Assembly: GCF_900115095.1 (NCBI RefSeq)
Contig: NZ_FOVH01000004.1
Coordinates: forward strand, 476,127-540,126
Length of the DNA: 64,000 bases
From: Actinomadura madurae
GTDB taxonomy: Bacteria; Actinomycetota; Actinomycetes; Streptosporangiales; Streptosporangiaceae
Direction: 5' to 3'
Shown here: positions 34,346-43,552 of the stretch, piece by piece
How positions within the stretch are numbered: the stretch's first letter is position 1
How the letters are laid out: each line of letters starts with the position of its first letter
Made by a program: the position numbers and the translations under genes
The notes under the pieces: model-generated
Database searches by the model: none
What the model saw: the letters and a program-made list of their open reading frames with translations, nothing else
Told to the model about the DNA's origin: nothing

Positions 34346-35165
34346 GTCCTCCCGCAGGCGGGTGCGGCCCGGCCGCATCGTCCAGGCCGCCGTGCTGTCG
34401 CTGATCATGTCGTTCATCGCACTGCCGCTGCTGGTGGTCGTGTGGACGGCGGTCCAGCCCGACACCTACCCGGAGCTGCCGCCGCGCGGCGTGTCGCTGC
34501 GGTGGTGGCCCGAGGCGCTGACGGCGCGGTGGCTGGAGCCGATCTGGCAGAGCCTGCTCATCGCGATCCCGGCGGCGGCGCTCGCCACCTGCCTCGGCAC
34601 CGCCGCCGCGTACGGCCTGCTCCGCTCCGGCGGAGTGGCGCGCACGCTCGTGGAGGGCTTCCTCGCCTCTCCGCTGCTGCTGCCGGAGATCGTCATCAGC
34701 CTGGCGCTGCTGCAGATGCTGACCCAGCTCGGCGGCCGCGACCTGGTCGGCACGCCGATCCTGATGGCGAGCCACGTGCTGGTGGGCATCCCGTTCGTCG
34801 TCCGGACGGTCGGGGTGGCCCTCGCGGGCGTCGACCCCTCGTGGGAACGGGCCGCGGCGGATCTCGGCGCGACCAGGGCGAGGACCTTCCTCCACGTCAC
34901 CCTGCCCCTGATCCGCAGCGGAATCCTCGCCGGAATGCTCTTCAGCTTCATCGCGTCCTTCAACAACGTGGAACTGTCGCTGTTCCTCGTCTCCCGGGAG
35001 AAGTCGACCATTCCCATCGCCATCTTGTCGGCCATGCAATACGACTATTCGCCGGTGCTCGCCTGCGTGGCGCTGCTGACGCTCGTCCCCGTCCTGCTCG
35101 CGGTGGGCCTGGCCCACCGCTACGCCAAGCTGACCGACTTCATCTACGGAGGTGACCGGCGGTGA
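34338..35165 (+). CDS. ABC transporter permease (PotC-like)
   Basis: Second permease (275 aa), with a GTG start inside the end of the PotB-like gene. Six helices, with EAA loop ERAAADLGATRARTFLHVTLPLIRSGI. The conserved FIASFNNVELSLFL near the end is characteristic of PotC-type subunits (their FxxSFDxxxxxxF). Its stop overlaps the ATPase start as GTGA, so expression of the whole transporter is coupled. Confidence 0.9.
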   Translation: MAESSRRRVRPGRIVQAAVLSLIMSFIALPLLVVVWTAVQPDTYPELPPRGVSLRWWPEALTARWLEPIWQSLLIAIPAAALATCLGTAAAYGLLRSGGVARTLVEGFLASPLLLPEIVISLALLQMLTQLGGRDLVGTPILMASHVLVGIPFVVRTVGVALAGVDPSWERAAADLGATRARTFLHVTLPLIRSGILAGMLFSFIASFNNVELSLFLVSREKSTIPIAILSAMQYDYSPVLACVALLTLVPVLLAVGLAHRYAKLTDFIYGGDRR

Positions 35166-36337
35166 ACAGCACGAAGTCCACCCTTTCCCGATCGGGATCG
35201 CACGAGGCGGGGCAGGACGGGCAGGTCGCCCTGCGCACCGTCGTGAAGAGGTACGGGGACGAGGTGGCGGTGGACCATCTCAGCCTGGACGTCCGCCCCG
35301 GTGAGCTGCTGACGCTGCTCGGCCCCAGCGGGTGCGGGAAGACGACCACGCTCAACATGATCGCGGGGTTCGCCGAGCCCGATGCCGGTGCCGTCCTGAT
35401 GAACGGGAGCAGGGTCGACCATCTCCCGCCGAACAAGCGCCCCAGCGCCATGGTGTTCCAGCAGTACGCCCTGTTCCCGCACATGACCGTCGCCGACAAC
35501 GTCGGGTTCGGGCTGCGGATGCGCAAGGTCGGCCGCGCCGAGCGCGCCCGGCGGATCGCGGACGCCCTGGCCCTCGTCGGGCTGGCGGGGATGGGCGGAC
35601 GGTTCCCGCGCCAGCTGTCCGGAGGGCAGCAGCAGCGGGTGGCGCTGGCGAGGGCGACCGTCGTCGAGCCCGCCGTCCTCCTGCTCGACGAACCGCTGTC
35701 CAACCTCGACCTCAAGCTGCGCGAGCAGCTCCGCCTGGAGATCAGGCGGCTGCAGCAGAAGGTCGGCATCACCACCGTGTTCGTCACGCACGACCAGACC
35801 GAGGCGCTCGTGGTGTCCGACCGGATCGCGGTGATGAACGCCGGACGCATCGAGCAGCTCGGACCGCCCGCGGAGATCTACGCCAGGCCCGTCAACACGT
35901 TCGTCGCCGGCTTCGTCGGCCAGTCGAACATCCTGGCCGCGGACGTCGCCGGACCGGCCGGCCCGTCCCTCACGGTGCGGCTCGAAGACGGGCAGGCGCT
36001 CTCGGTCACCGACCCGCGGGAGGAGGCCGAGGCCGGCGGGCGCGTCAACGTGCTCATCCGCCCGGAGTCCCTGACCGTCCATGCCGGCGACACCGTGACC
36101 GGCGACACCGTGGCCGGCGACGCGGCCGGTGAGGCGGCGGCGCGGATCTCCCGGTTGCGGGGCTCGGTGACCGAGGTCCAGTACCTCGGCGCGTCGGCGA
36201 ACGTCGTGGTGGACCTTCCCGGGGCCGGCCGGCTGACCGCCGCCGTCTCGGGCGGACCCGCCACCTCGTTGCCCTCCCCCGGCGACCGCGTGACCGTCAC
36301 CGCCCCGGCCGGGGAGTGCCTGGTGCTCGCCGACTGA
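35162..36337 (+). CDS. ABC transporter ATP-binding protein (PotA-like)
   Basis: ATPase of the importer (391 aa). Walker A GPSGCGKTT near 60, Q-loop VFQQYALFPHMTV, signature LSGGQQQRVALARA and Walker B LLLDEPLSNLD are all intact, as is the switch histidine in FVTHDQTEAL. A C-terminal TOBE-type domain follows (IRPESLTV, then VTEVQYLGASANVVVDL), typical of polyamine/sugar importers. A short TGD/AGD-type repeat (TVTGDTVAGDAAGEAA) interrupts the TOBE region. GTG start coupled to the PotC-like gene. Confidence 0.93.
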   Translation: MNSTKSTLSRSGSHEAGQDGQVALRTVVKRYGDEVAVDHLSLDVRPGELLTLLGPSGCGKTTTLNMIAGFAEPDAGAVLMNGSRVDHLPPNKRPSAMVFQQYALFPHMTVADNVGFGLRMRKVGRAERARRIADALALVGLAGMGGRFPRQLSGGQQQRVALARATVVEPAVLLLDEPLSNLDLKLREQLRLEIRRLQQKVGITTVFVTHDQTEALVVSDRIAVMNAGRIEQLGPPAEIYARPVNTFVAGFVGQSNILAADVAGPAGPSLTVRLEDGQALSVTDPREEAEAGGRVNVLIRPESLTVHAGDTVTGDTVAGDAAGEAAARISRLRGSVTEVQYLGASANVVVDLPGAGRLTAAVSGGPATSLPSPGDRVTVTAPAGECLVLAD

Positions 36338-36402
36338 CGTCCCCCCTCGCCCGTCCGCCCCCACGAAATCCCCGCATTCCAACGAAAGAGGTAGAGAGAG
36401 CG

Positions 36403-37539
36403 ATGTCGCTCAAGGTCGTCGTCGTCGGAGCCGGTGTGATGGGAGCGGCCATGGCCGCCGAACTGGCGCGCCACGGCTGCTCGGTCACCGTGCTGGATTC
36501 GGGTGCGCCCGCGTCCGGAACCTCGGGTGCCACCTTTTCCTGGACCAACTCCAACAACAAGACGCCCCGCAGCTACCACGACCTCAACGTCGAGGGGCTG
36601 CGGGCGCACCGGCGGCTCGCGCAGGAGGCCGCCTCGTGCGACTGGTACCACGAGCACGGCAACCTGGAGTGGAAGGCCGATCCTGCGGCGCGGGAGAACC
36701 AGCGGCGGAAGGCCGAGCGCCTGACGGACTGGGGTTATCCGGTGCGGTGGCTGGAGCCGTCCCAGGCCCGCGAGCTGGAGCCCGACCTGGCCGCGGGCAA
36801 GATCGACGGGCCGGTCGCGTACTACCCGGAGGAAGGCTGGGTCGACCCCGTGCCGCTCGTGCGCGCGCTCCTGTCGTCCGCCCGCGCGGCCGGGGCGGAC
36901 GTCAGGCCCCATTCGGCCGTCGTCGGGATGCCGATGGCGGGCGACCGCGTCACCGGCGTCACCACGGCCGACGGGGAGACCGTGCGGGCGGACGCGGTCG
37001 TCGACTGCGCGGGTCCCCGGGCGGCCGAGGTCGCCGCGCTGGCCGGGGTCGAGCTGCCCATGCGCAACTCCATCGGCCTCCTCGCCTACACCGCCCCGAC
37101 GGCCGTCTCGGTGGGCAGGGTGATCCACGCGCCGGGCGTCCATCTCAGGCCCGATGGTGCCGGACGGCTGCTCCTGCACGACCCGAGCCTGGACGACGCG
37201 GTGTCCGGAGGCGAGAACGGCTCCTGGGACGTCGAGCCGGGCGCCGCCGAGACGCTGCTGCGCCGGACCGAGGAGCTCTACCCGGGCTTCCGCGGAACCC
37301 GGATCGAGGCGACCCGGGTCGGGGTGCGGCCGATACCGGTCGACGGTCTGCCGGTGCTCGGACGGAGCGCCACGGCAGACGGGCTCTTCCTCGCGGTGAC
37401 CCACAGCGGCGCCACCCTCTGCCTGCGCGTCGCCGAACTGGTGGGCGCCGAGATCCGCGGGGAGCGGGTCGATGAGCTGGAGCCCTTCCGCCATGGCCGC
37501 GCCCGGCAGGACGCCGCGACGACGCGGGGGGCCTCGTGA
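36403..37539 (+). CDS. FAD-dependent D-amino acid oxidase-type oxidoreductase
   Basis: DAO-superfamily flavoenzyme (378 aa). The ATG at 36403 follows a purine-rich AGAGGTAGAGAGAG site. The dinucleotide motif VVVVGAGVMGAAMAAELARHG leads the protein, with GTSGATFSW after it, and the C-terminal GVRPIPVDGLPVLGR plus VTHSGATLC closes the FAD site. The family oxidises secondary or primary amines of amino acids such as glycine, sarcosine or D-amino acids. In an operon with an ABC importer and an amidohydrolase it probably oxidises the imported amine. Its stop overlaps the next gene's GTG. Confidence 0.88.
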   Translation: MSLKVVVVGAGVMGAAMAAELARHGCSVTVLDSGAPASGTSGATFSWTNSNNKTPRSYHDLNVEGLRAHRRLAQEAASCDWYHEHGNLEWKADPAARENQRRKAERLTDWGYPVRWLEPSQARELEPDLAAGKIDGPVAYYPEEGWVDPVPLVRALLSSARAAGADVRPHSAVVGMPMAGDRVTGVTTADGETVRADAVVDCAGPRAAEVAALAGVELPMRNSIGLLAYTAPTAVSVGRVIHAPGVHLRPDGAGRLLLHDPSLDDAVSGGENGSWDVEPGAAETLLRRTEELYPGFRGTRIEATRVGVRPIPVDGLPVLGRSATADGLFLAVTHSGATLCLRVAELVGAEIRGERVDELEPFRHGRARQDAATTRGAS

Positions 37540-38894
37540 CCGTCACCGTGATCCGGTCCGGCACCGTCGTCCCCGGCGACGGGACCGCCTGGCTGCCCGG
37601 CACGGACGTCGTCATCGTCGACGGCGCCGTCCGCGACCTGCCGCCGTCGGATCCGGAGCGGCCCTACGACCGGGCGGACCTCGTGATCGACGCGGCCGGC
37701 AAGGTCGTGCTGCCCGGCCTGATCAACAACCACACGCACGGGACGGCCTTCGGCCCGCTGTTCCCGAGCGGGCACGAGCCGCTCCCCGACGACCAGGTCG
37801 TCCGCAACCTCGACCGGCACCTGCTGGAGGGGACCACCACTGTCCTGTGCGTGGACGGGTTCATGACCGCCGAGCAGATCGCGCGGACGAACGCCGCGCA
37901 CCCGGTGAACGTGAAGGCGGCCTCGTGCAACACGCCCTCCTGCCTGCGGGCCGCCCAGATCGCGGACGGCGGCGGGCTGCGCGAGGACAACGTCCGGGCC
38001 ACCGCCGAGAGGGCCGTGCGGGACGGCGCGGTGGCACTGGGCGAGATCGGCGCCGGGCACACCCTCGGCGGCGGCGGGGCGAGCTACATGTACATCCCGC
38101 AGAAGGTGCGGGAGCTCACCGGGGAGACCATCACGCCCGCGCAGGCGAACGCGCTGAAGTACACGGTCCTCGGCCGCCACATCGATCGCCGGACCCACGA
38201 CCGGGACGAGGTGGCCGCCGTCCTGACCGAGATCGGGCTGATCGACCTCATGACCCCGGAGGACGCGGCGGACATCGTCCGCTCCGTGGTGCTCCCCGCC
38301 TTCGAGGTGGCCCTGCACGGGCTGGCCGAGGCCGCGGAGCACGCGCGGCGCCACGGCGTGCCGGTCCTCGTGCACAACGCCGCGGCGTCCATGAAGCAGG
38401 TCGCCGAGATCGCGCGGATCGACGTCCGGCTGATCGCCGGCCACTCCAACCATTCGAGCTTCACCGTCGAGGAGGCGGTGGAGCACGCCGCCGAGCTGCG
38501 GAAATCAGGGGTCGTCGTCGACGTGTCGACGCTGGACGGGCTCGGAGCGCGCCGGCTCCTGCGCTCCCCTGAGACAATGTTCGCGATGCTGCGGGAAGGC
38601 CTGGTCGACACCATCTCCACCGACTACGCCGGCGGGTACCACGACCCCATCCTGCTGGCGATCTCGAAGGCGGTCGAGGACGGCGCCACCACCCTGCCCG
38701 CGGCCGTCGCGATGGCCGGCGCCAACGTCGCCGACGCCGTCCCCGGCCTCGCACCCAACCGGGGGCGCATCGGCCCCGGCGCCGTGGCGGACATCGTGGT
38801 GGCCGACGCGGAGCGGCTCGACGACGTCCGATGGGTCCTCATCGACGGCCGCCCCGCCGTCGCGGACGGCGAACTCGTCCGCGCGAATCCATGA
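37536..38894 (+). CDS. Amidohydrolase family protein
   Basis: Amidohydrolase-superfamily enzyme (452 aa), GTG start overlapping the oxidase stop. The metal motif is NNHTHG rather than the common DxHxH (residues about 64-69), followed by a histidine in VHNAAA, HSNHSS, and the final Asp in STDYAGGYHD. HIDRRTHDRDE lies mid-protein. The N-terminal and C-terminal strands (VIRSGTVVPGDG and VLIDGRPAVADGEL) form the usual small beta-domain. C-N hydrolysis of a catabolic intermediate is expected, substrate unknown. It overlaps the LacI gene by ATGA. Confidence 0.85.
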   Translation: MTVTVIRSGTVVPGDGTAWLPGTDVVIVDGAVRDLPPSDPERPYDRADLVIDAAGKVVLPGLINNHTHGTAFGPLFPSGHEPLPDDQVVRNLDRHLLEGTTTVLCVDGFMTAEQIARTNAAHPVNVKAASCNTPSCLRAAQIADGGGLREDNVRATAERAVRDGAVALGEIGAGHTLGGGGASYMYIPQKVRELTGETITPAQANALKYTVLGRHIDRRTHDRDEVAAVLTEIGLIDLMTPEDAADIVRSVVLPAFEVALHGLAEAAEHARRHGVPVLVHNAAASMKQVAEIARIDVRLIAGHSNHSSFTVEEAVEHAAELRKSGVVVDVSTLDGLGARRLLRSPETMFAMLREGLVDTISTDYAGGYHDPILLAISKAVEDGATTLPAAVAMAGANVADAVPGLAPNRGRIGPGAVADIVVADAERLDDVRWVLIDGRPAVADGELVRANP

Positions 38895-39985
38895 CGAGCA
38901 CCAGGAACACCGGTATGGACACACCCCAGGACACCTCGGCCGCCGGCCCCGCGGGCGCATCCCGCGGGGCCGGCCCCGGCCGCCCGACGATCAAGGACGT
39001 GGCGGCCGCCGCCGGCGTCTCGACCGCCACGGTCTCCCGCGTGCTGTCCGGGACGTCGCCCGTCAGCCCCGACCTGGTGGCGCGGGTGACGCGGGTGATC
39101 GACGAGCTGGGCTACAGCCCGAACGGGCTCACCCGCGGCGTCTTCAAGGGCAGGTCGAACAGCATCGGCGTGCTCGTCGGAGACCTCCGCAACCACTTCT
39201 ACGTCGAGCTCGTCCGGGGGGCCGAGGAGGTGGCCACGTCGGCCGACGGATCGGTCCTGCTCGCCGACACCTCCAGGAATCCCTCCGCCGAGCGCCGCCT
39301 GCTCAGCCTCATGGACGAGCAGCGGGTCCGCGGCCTCATCACCACCACCGGCCACGACAACGACGACCTGACCCGCCAGATGGCGTCCCGCGGGGCGCAG
39401 TGCGTCCTGCTCACCCGCGCCCCGGCGGCGGCGCACCCGCGCATGCACAGCGTCCACCTCGACGACCGCGCGGCCGGCGCGCTCTGCGCCCGGCACCTGT
39501 ACGGGCTGGGCCGCCGCCGCATCGCCGTCGTCACGAGCACCCGGCGGCTGACCACGCAACGCCTGCGGCTGGCGGGCGTCGCCGCCGAACGCGACGCCAC
39601 GGGCCCACCGGCGGGCCCGATCTCGGTGCACACCTGCGAGACCCAGGAACCCGGCGTCGTGGCCGAGGCGGTGGCCGAGCTGCTCACCGCACGCGAGGGC
39701 GGCCCCCCGGACGCCGTCATCTGCACCAGCGGACGGCTCACCCGCGAGGTCTTCGGATCCCTCCGGGCGGCGGGCGCCCGAATCCCCGACGACATCGCCT
39801 TCGTCTCCTTCGACGACTTCCCCTGGGCATCGCTGATCGATCCACCGCTCACCGTCGTCGACCAGCACCCCCACCGCATGGGCGTCCTCGCCACCCGGCT
39901 GATCCTGGCCGAGGACCGCGACGAGCCCGAGGAGATCGTCATCGAACCCACGCTCATCGTCCGCCGCTCCTGCGGCGGAGCCTGA
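38891..39985 (+). CDS. LacI-family transcriptional regulator
   Basis: LacI/GalR-type repressor (364 aa). After about 30 flexible Gly/Ala/Pro residues comes a textbook HTH: PTIKDVAAAAGVSTATVSRVLSG and the hinge region ELGYSPNGL. The effector domain starts SIGVLVGDLRNHFYVELVRG and ends with QHPHRMGVLATRLILAE. Embedded in the operon with four-base overlap, it probably provides feedback control by the transported compound. The 32-bp palindrome at the operon promoter is the obvious candidate target, although its centre is CTAG rather than the usual CG. Confidence 0.92.
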   Translation: MTSTRNTGMDTPQDTSAAGPAGASRGAGPGRPTIKDVAAAAGVSTATVSRVLSGTSPVSPDLVARVTRVIDELGYSPNGLTRGVFKGRSNSIGVLVGDLRNHFYVELVRGAEEVATSADGSVLLADTSRNPSAERRLLSLMDEQRVRGLITTTGHDNDDLTRQMASRGAQCVLLTRAPAAAHPRMHSVHLDDRAAGALCARHLYGLGRRRIAVVTSTRRLTTQRLRLAGVAAERDATGPPAGPISVHTCETQEPGVVAEAVAELLTAREGGPPDAVICTSGRLTREVFGSLRAAGARIPDDIAFVSFDDFPWASLIDPPLTVVDQHPHRMGVLATRLILAEDRDEPEEIVIEPTLIVRRSCGGA

Positions 39986-39994
39986 GAGCCCGCG

Positions 39995-41350
39995 ATGGAC
40001 GACCGTCACGTCTGCGCGCGCCTGGCCGAGCGGCTGGCCGCCCCGTCCCTCCCCCAGGCGGGGCCGGCGACACGACGCCGGCTCCGCGAACTGGTGCTCG
40101 ACAGCATCGGCTGCGGCCTCGGCGCCGCCGGCATCGGCTGGGGCCGGTCGCTGGTGGACGGCACCGTCGCGCTCGACGGCCCCGGCGGCCCCGCCACCGT
40201 CTTCGGCTCGGCCACCCGCGTGGGCACGCTCGCCGCGGCGTCCGCGAACGCCCTGCTCGCCAACTGCCTGGACTTCGACGACACCCTGCACGGCCACCCG
40301 GGCGCCGTGATCGTTCCCACCGCGCTGGCCGTCGGCGACGCCCGCCGATCGTCCGGCGCCGACGTCCTGGCCGCGGTGCTCGCCGGCTATGAGGTCGCCG
40401 GGCGCCTCGGCACCGCCGCCCGGCCCAGCACCCGGCACCGGCTCGCCTCCTGGGGGACCGGCGGGCACCTGGCCCTCGCCGGAGCGGCGGTCACCGCGAG
40501 GCTCCTGCACCTGGACGAGACGGCGACGGCCCACGCCCTGGCCCTCGCCGCCTGCGCCGCGCCCGTCCCGTCCGTCCGGCAGAGCGTCTACGGCCCGCTG
40601 GGACCGTCGATGGCGAAGAACAACTACGCGGCGGCGGCCACGGCCGGGATGACCGCCGCCTACCAGGCGGACCACCACATGACGGGCCCACTGGACGTCC
40701 TCGACGACGACCGCGGCTTCGCGCGGCTCGTCGCCACCGACCAGTGGGACCCCCGAGCGCTCCTGGACGGCTGGAGCACCCGTTTCCAAGCCGACCAGGT
40801 GGCGACCAAGCCCTACTCCTGCTGCCGGAAGATCCACGCCTCGCTCGACGCGGTGCTGGCGGCCCGCGACGAGCACCGCCTCGACGCGTCCGAGATCATC
40901 GCGATCGACCTCCACTCCGGCGCGTGGGCGACCAGCCCGCACTTCGCCCGGCCGGACCCCGCCGACGCCCCCGCCGCCCAGTTCAGCGCACCCTATTGCG
41001 TCGCGGCGGCACTCCGCGGTCACCAGCCCGGTCCCGCATGGTTCCACCCCGGCACCCTGACCGACACCGCCGTGCGACGGCTGGCGGAGAAGGTGCGGCT
41101 GCTCGCGCCCGCCGCCCCGTCGTCGACGGTCCTGACCCTGCGTTCCACGCGCGGGACGTTCCACAGCGAGGTACGCCACCCCAAGGGCCACCCGCTCAAC
41201 CCGATGACCGATGCGGAGATCGAGAGCAAGTTCCGGCGGCTGGCCGGCCCGGTCCTCGGCGCCGAACGCGCGACCGCGATCAGCAAGGCCGTCCGAGCGC
41301 TCCAGGACACCCAGGACGTCGGCACCCTGACCGCACTGCTCCGTTTCTGA
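39995..41350 (+). CDS. MmgE/PrpD family protein
   Basis: Member (451 aa) of the MmgE/PrpD family, which includes 2-methylcitrate dehydratase and cis-aconitate decarboxylase-like enzymes. Family marks: VLDSIGCGLGAAGIGWG, FGSATRVG, ANALLANCLDFDDTL with the conserved DFDDT, WGTGGHLALAGAAVTARLL, then KPYSCCRKIHASLDA and a C-terminal SKFRRLAGPVL. A dehydratase or isomerase acting on a carboxylate is expected. It ends the operon 9 bp after the LacI gene and converges on the F420-type oxidoreductase gene. Confidence 0.88.
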   Translation: MDDRHVCARLAERLAAPSLPQAGPATRRRLRELVLDSIGCGLGAAGIGWGRSLVDGTVALDGPGGPATVFGSATRVGTLAAASANALLANCLDFDDTLHGHPGAVIVPTALAVGDARRSSGADVLAAVLAGYEVAGRLGTAARPSTRHRLASWGTGGHLALAGAAVTARLLHLDETATAHALALAACAAPVPSVRQSVYGPLGPSMAKNNYAAAATAGMTAAYQADHHMTGPLDVLDDDRGFARLVATDQWDPRALLDGWSTRFQADQVATKPYSCCRKIHASLDAVLAARDEHRLDASEIIAIDLHSGAWATSPHFARPDPADAPAAQFSAPYCVAAALRGHQPGPAWFHPGTLTDTAVRRLAEKVRLLAPAAPSSTVLTLRSTRGTFHSEVRHPKGHPLNPMTDAEIESKFRRLAGPVLGAERATAISKAVRALQDTQDVGTLTALLRF

Positions 41351-41379
41351 CAGCGTCCCCACGGCCGCCGGGAAGGCCA

Positions 41380-42270
41380 TCAGCGGAGGGAGGCGGCGAG
41401 TCGCAGGACGCGGGACGTGTCGCCGAAGGGGCCGATCAGCAGGTCGGTGGCGCCGGCGTCGGCGAAGCGGCGCAGCTCCCGGGCGACCGTGTCCTCGTCC
41501 CCCGCGATGACCGTTTCGTGTACGCCCGACAGTCCCTGGCGGTCGAGGACCGCCTGATAGGCGGGGAACTGCGACACGGCACCGAACTGCTCGGCCACGG
41601 TCCGGCGGGCGCCGTCCGGGTCGTCGGTGACGGCCACCACGACGCCGGCCAGCACACGCGGCGCGGGCCGTCCGGCGGCGTCGGCGGCGCGGGTGATCGC
41701 GGGCACGATGTGGTCGGCGATCGCGTCGGCGCCCACCCAGCTCGTCACGGTGCCGTCTGCGAGCTCGCCCGCGACGCGCAGCATGGCCGGGCCGAGCGCG
41801 GACAGGATCACCGGCGGCGGGGTCGTGCCGGGCGCGTCCACGGCGCCGACCGCGGTCAGCGTCTCACCGTGCCGGTCGACGGCCTCGCCGCGCAGCAGCG
41901 GGCGCAGGGCGGACAGGTACTCGCGGACGTGCCGCACGGGCCGCTCGTAGGAGATCCCGTGCGCGCCCTCGATGACCTGCGGGTGGCTCGGCCCGATGCC
42001 GAGGGTGAAGCGCCCGCCCGCCATGGCCTGCGCGGTGAGCGCCTGGGAGGCGAGGGCGAGGGGATGGCGCGGGTACGTCGGGACGATGGCGGTGCCCACC
42101 TCGATGCCGGGCACCTCGCGTCCGGCGAGCGCCGCGGCCATGAGGGCGTCCCACGACGCCGCGTGCCCGAGGAAGAAGCCGTCGAGCCCGGCGTCCCGGG
42201 CGAGGCGGGCCTGGGCGACGAGATCGTCCACGGGGGCCGTCCCGGCGACGCTGAACATTCCGATGCGCAT
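41380..42270 (-). CDS. LLM-class F420-dependent oxidoreductase
   Basis: Luciferase-like TIM-barrel oxidoreductase (296 aa). The start MRIGMFSVAG at 42270 is right for the family; the open frame upstream passes through the operator region. GIEVGTAIVPTYPRHPLALASQALT and GRFTLGIGPSHPQVIEG are typical of F420-using members, and YERPVRHVREYLSALRPLLRGE follows. It would use reduced or oxidised F420 on an unknown substrate. It is divergent from a TetR gene across a pair of repeated operator-like sites. Confidence 0.9.
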   Translation of the reverse strand: MRIGMFSVAGTAPVDDLVAQARLARDAGLDGFFLGHAASWDALMAAALAGREVPGIEVGTAIVPTYPRHPLALASQALTAQAMAGGRFTLGIGPSHPQVIEGAHGISYERPVRHVREYLSALRPLLRGEAVDRHGETLTAVGAVDAPGTTPPPVILSALGPAMLRVAGELADGTVTSWVGADAIADHIVPAITRAADAAGRPAPRVLAGVVVAVTDDPDGARRTVAEQFGAVSQFPAYQAVLDRQGLSGVHETVIAGDEDTVARELRRFADAGATDLLIGPFGDTSRVLRLAASLR

Positions 42271-42285
42271 GAAGCCGCTCCAACC

Positions 42286-42337
42286 TGAATCGGATATTCC
42301 GGTTCCGTCAGAGTAATATGAATCTGAGATTCCGGTT
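42286..42337. promoter_or_regulatory. Two direct repeats containing palindromes, TetR operator candidates
   Basis: Two 19-bp copies start at 42286 (TGAATCGGATATTCCGGTT) and 42319 (TGAATCTGAGATTCCGGTT). They match at 17 of 19 positions and are offset by 33 bp, about three helical turns. The second contains the perfect palindrome GAATCT-G-AGATTC (42320-42332). They sit between the divergent F420-type oxidoreductase and TetR genes and probably bind the TetR protein cooperatively. Confidence 0.65.
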
Positions 42338-42358
42338 AACGGTGGGAGGGGGCGAACG

Positions 42359-42880
42359 ATGCGGGCCGACGCGCGGCGCAACCGAGAGCGGATCGTCACG
42401 TGCGCCCTCCGGCTGTTCGCCGAGCGCGGCCCCGGCGTGGGCATGGAGGAGATCGCCCGGGAGGCCGGGCTCGGCGTCGGCACCCTCTACCGGCACTTCC
42501 CGGACCGGAGGGCGCTCGTCGAGGAGATCGCGACCGGCTCGCTCCGCTGCCTCGGCACGCGGATCCGGCTGCTGGCCGCCCAGGACCTCTCGCGCTGGGA
42601 CGTGCTCACCGAAGTCGTCGCCTACTGCACGGGACAGCCGCTGGCCCTCATCAAGTCCCTCGCCGAGGACGTTCCCGTGCCCAGCGAGCGGGGCGCCTTG
42701 CAGGAAGAGGTCGACGGGCTCCTCCGAGAGGTCATCGAGCAGGCCCGGCACGAGGGCGGGCTGCGCCGCGACATCGGCTCCACGGAGGTGGTGGAGATGC
42801 TCAGCACCGCCGTCTGCCGTCCGGGCGCCCGCCCCGGCGACGCCTTCACCCGGGTGATGCTGGACGGCCTCAGAGCCTGA
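42359..42880 (+). CDS. TetR-family transcriptional repressor
   Basis: Short TetR-type regulator (173 aa), starting just after GTGGGAGGGGG. The HTH reads MEEIAREAGLGVGTLYRHFPDRRALVEEIA (30-59). The C-terminal domain is compact. It is divergent from the F420-type oxidoreductase gene, with a two-site operator region between, and likely represses both. Its stop converges on the response-regulator gene 12 bp away. Confidence 0.9.
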   Translation: MRADARRNRERIVTCALRLFAERGPGVGMEEIAREAGLGVGTLYRHFPDRRALVEEIATGSLRCLGTRIRLLAAQDLSRWDVLTEVVAYCTGQPLALIKSLAEDVPVPSERGALQEEVDGLLREVIEQARHEGGLRRDIGSTEVVEMLSTAVCRPGARPGDAFTRVMLDGLRA

Positions 42881-42892
42881 CCCCCGCCCCGG

Positions 42893-43552
42893 TCAGGTCA
42901 CCAGCCCTCGGCGGTAGGCGTAGACGACCGCCTGGACGCGGTCGCGCAGGTCGAGCTTGGTGAGGATGCGCGACACGTACGTCTTGACGGTCTCCTGGCT
43001 GATCACCAGGGCCGCGGCGATCTCGCTGTTGGACCGGCCGTCGGCGATGAGGCGCAGCACCTCCAGCTCGCGGGGGGTCAGCGGGATGTCGTCCGGCCCG
43101 CCCTCGGCGGGACGGATCCGCGCCGCGTACTTCCCCACGAGCTGCCGCGTCACCTCGGGGGCCAGCAGGGCGGCGCCGGCGGCGACGGTGCGGATGCCGT
43201 GCAGGAGCTGCGCGGGCGGGGCGTCCTTCAGCAGGAACCCGCTCGCCCCGGCGCGCAGCGCCTCGTACACGTACTGGTCCAGGTTGAACGTCGTCACCAC
43301 GAGCACCTTGACGGGATGCCGCACCCCGGCGCCGGCCAGCAGGCGGGTCGCCTCGATGCCGTCCAGCACCGGCATGCGCACGTCCATCACGACCATGTCC
43401 GGATCCATCCGGCGGGCGAGGTCGACCGCGGCGCGGCCGTCCCCGCACTCGCCCACCACCTCCAGGTCGGGCTGCGCGTTGATGATCGTCGTGAAGCCGG
43501 TGCGGATCAGCGCCTGGTCGTCGGCGACGACGACCCGGACGGGTGCGGTCAC
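42893..43552 (-). CDS. NarL/LuxR-family response regulator
   Basis: Two-component response regulator (219 aa) with a GTG start overlapping the kinase stop (GTGA). The receiver domain has the acidic pair at 11-12, phosphoacceptor Asp57 in VVMDVRMP, and the conserved Lys in FLLKDAPP. The C-terminal LuxR HTH is LTPRELEVLRLIADGRSNSEIAAALVISQETVKTYVSRILTKL. It partners with the upstream histidine kinase. Confidence 0.95.
   Translation of the reverse strand: MTAPVRVVVADDQALIRTGFTTIINAQPDLEVVGECGDGRAAVDLARRMDPDMVVMDVRMPVLDGIEATRLLAGAGVRHPVKVLVVTTFNLDQYVYEALRAGASGFLLKDAPPAQLLHGIRTVAAGAALLAPEVTRQLVGKYAARIRPAEGGPDDIPLTPRELEVLRLIADGRSNSEIAAALVISQETVKTYVSRILTKLDLRDRVQAVVYAYRRGLVT

Noticed and set aside
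38891..38980. LacI gene start at an upstream in-frame ATG (38831)
   Set aside because: That start lies deep inside the amidohydrolase and adds only arginine-rich residues; the ATG at 38891 gives the usual four-base overlap.
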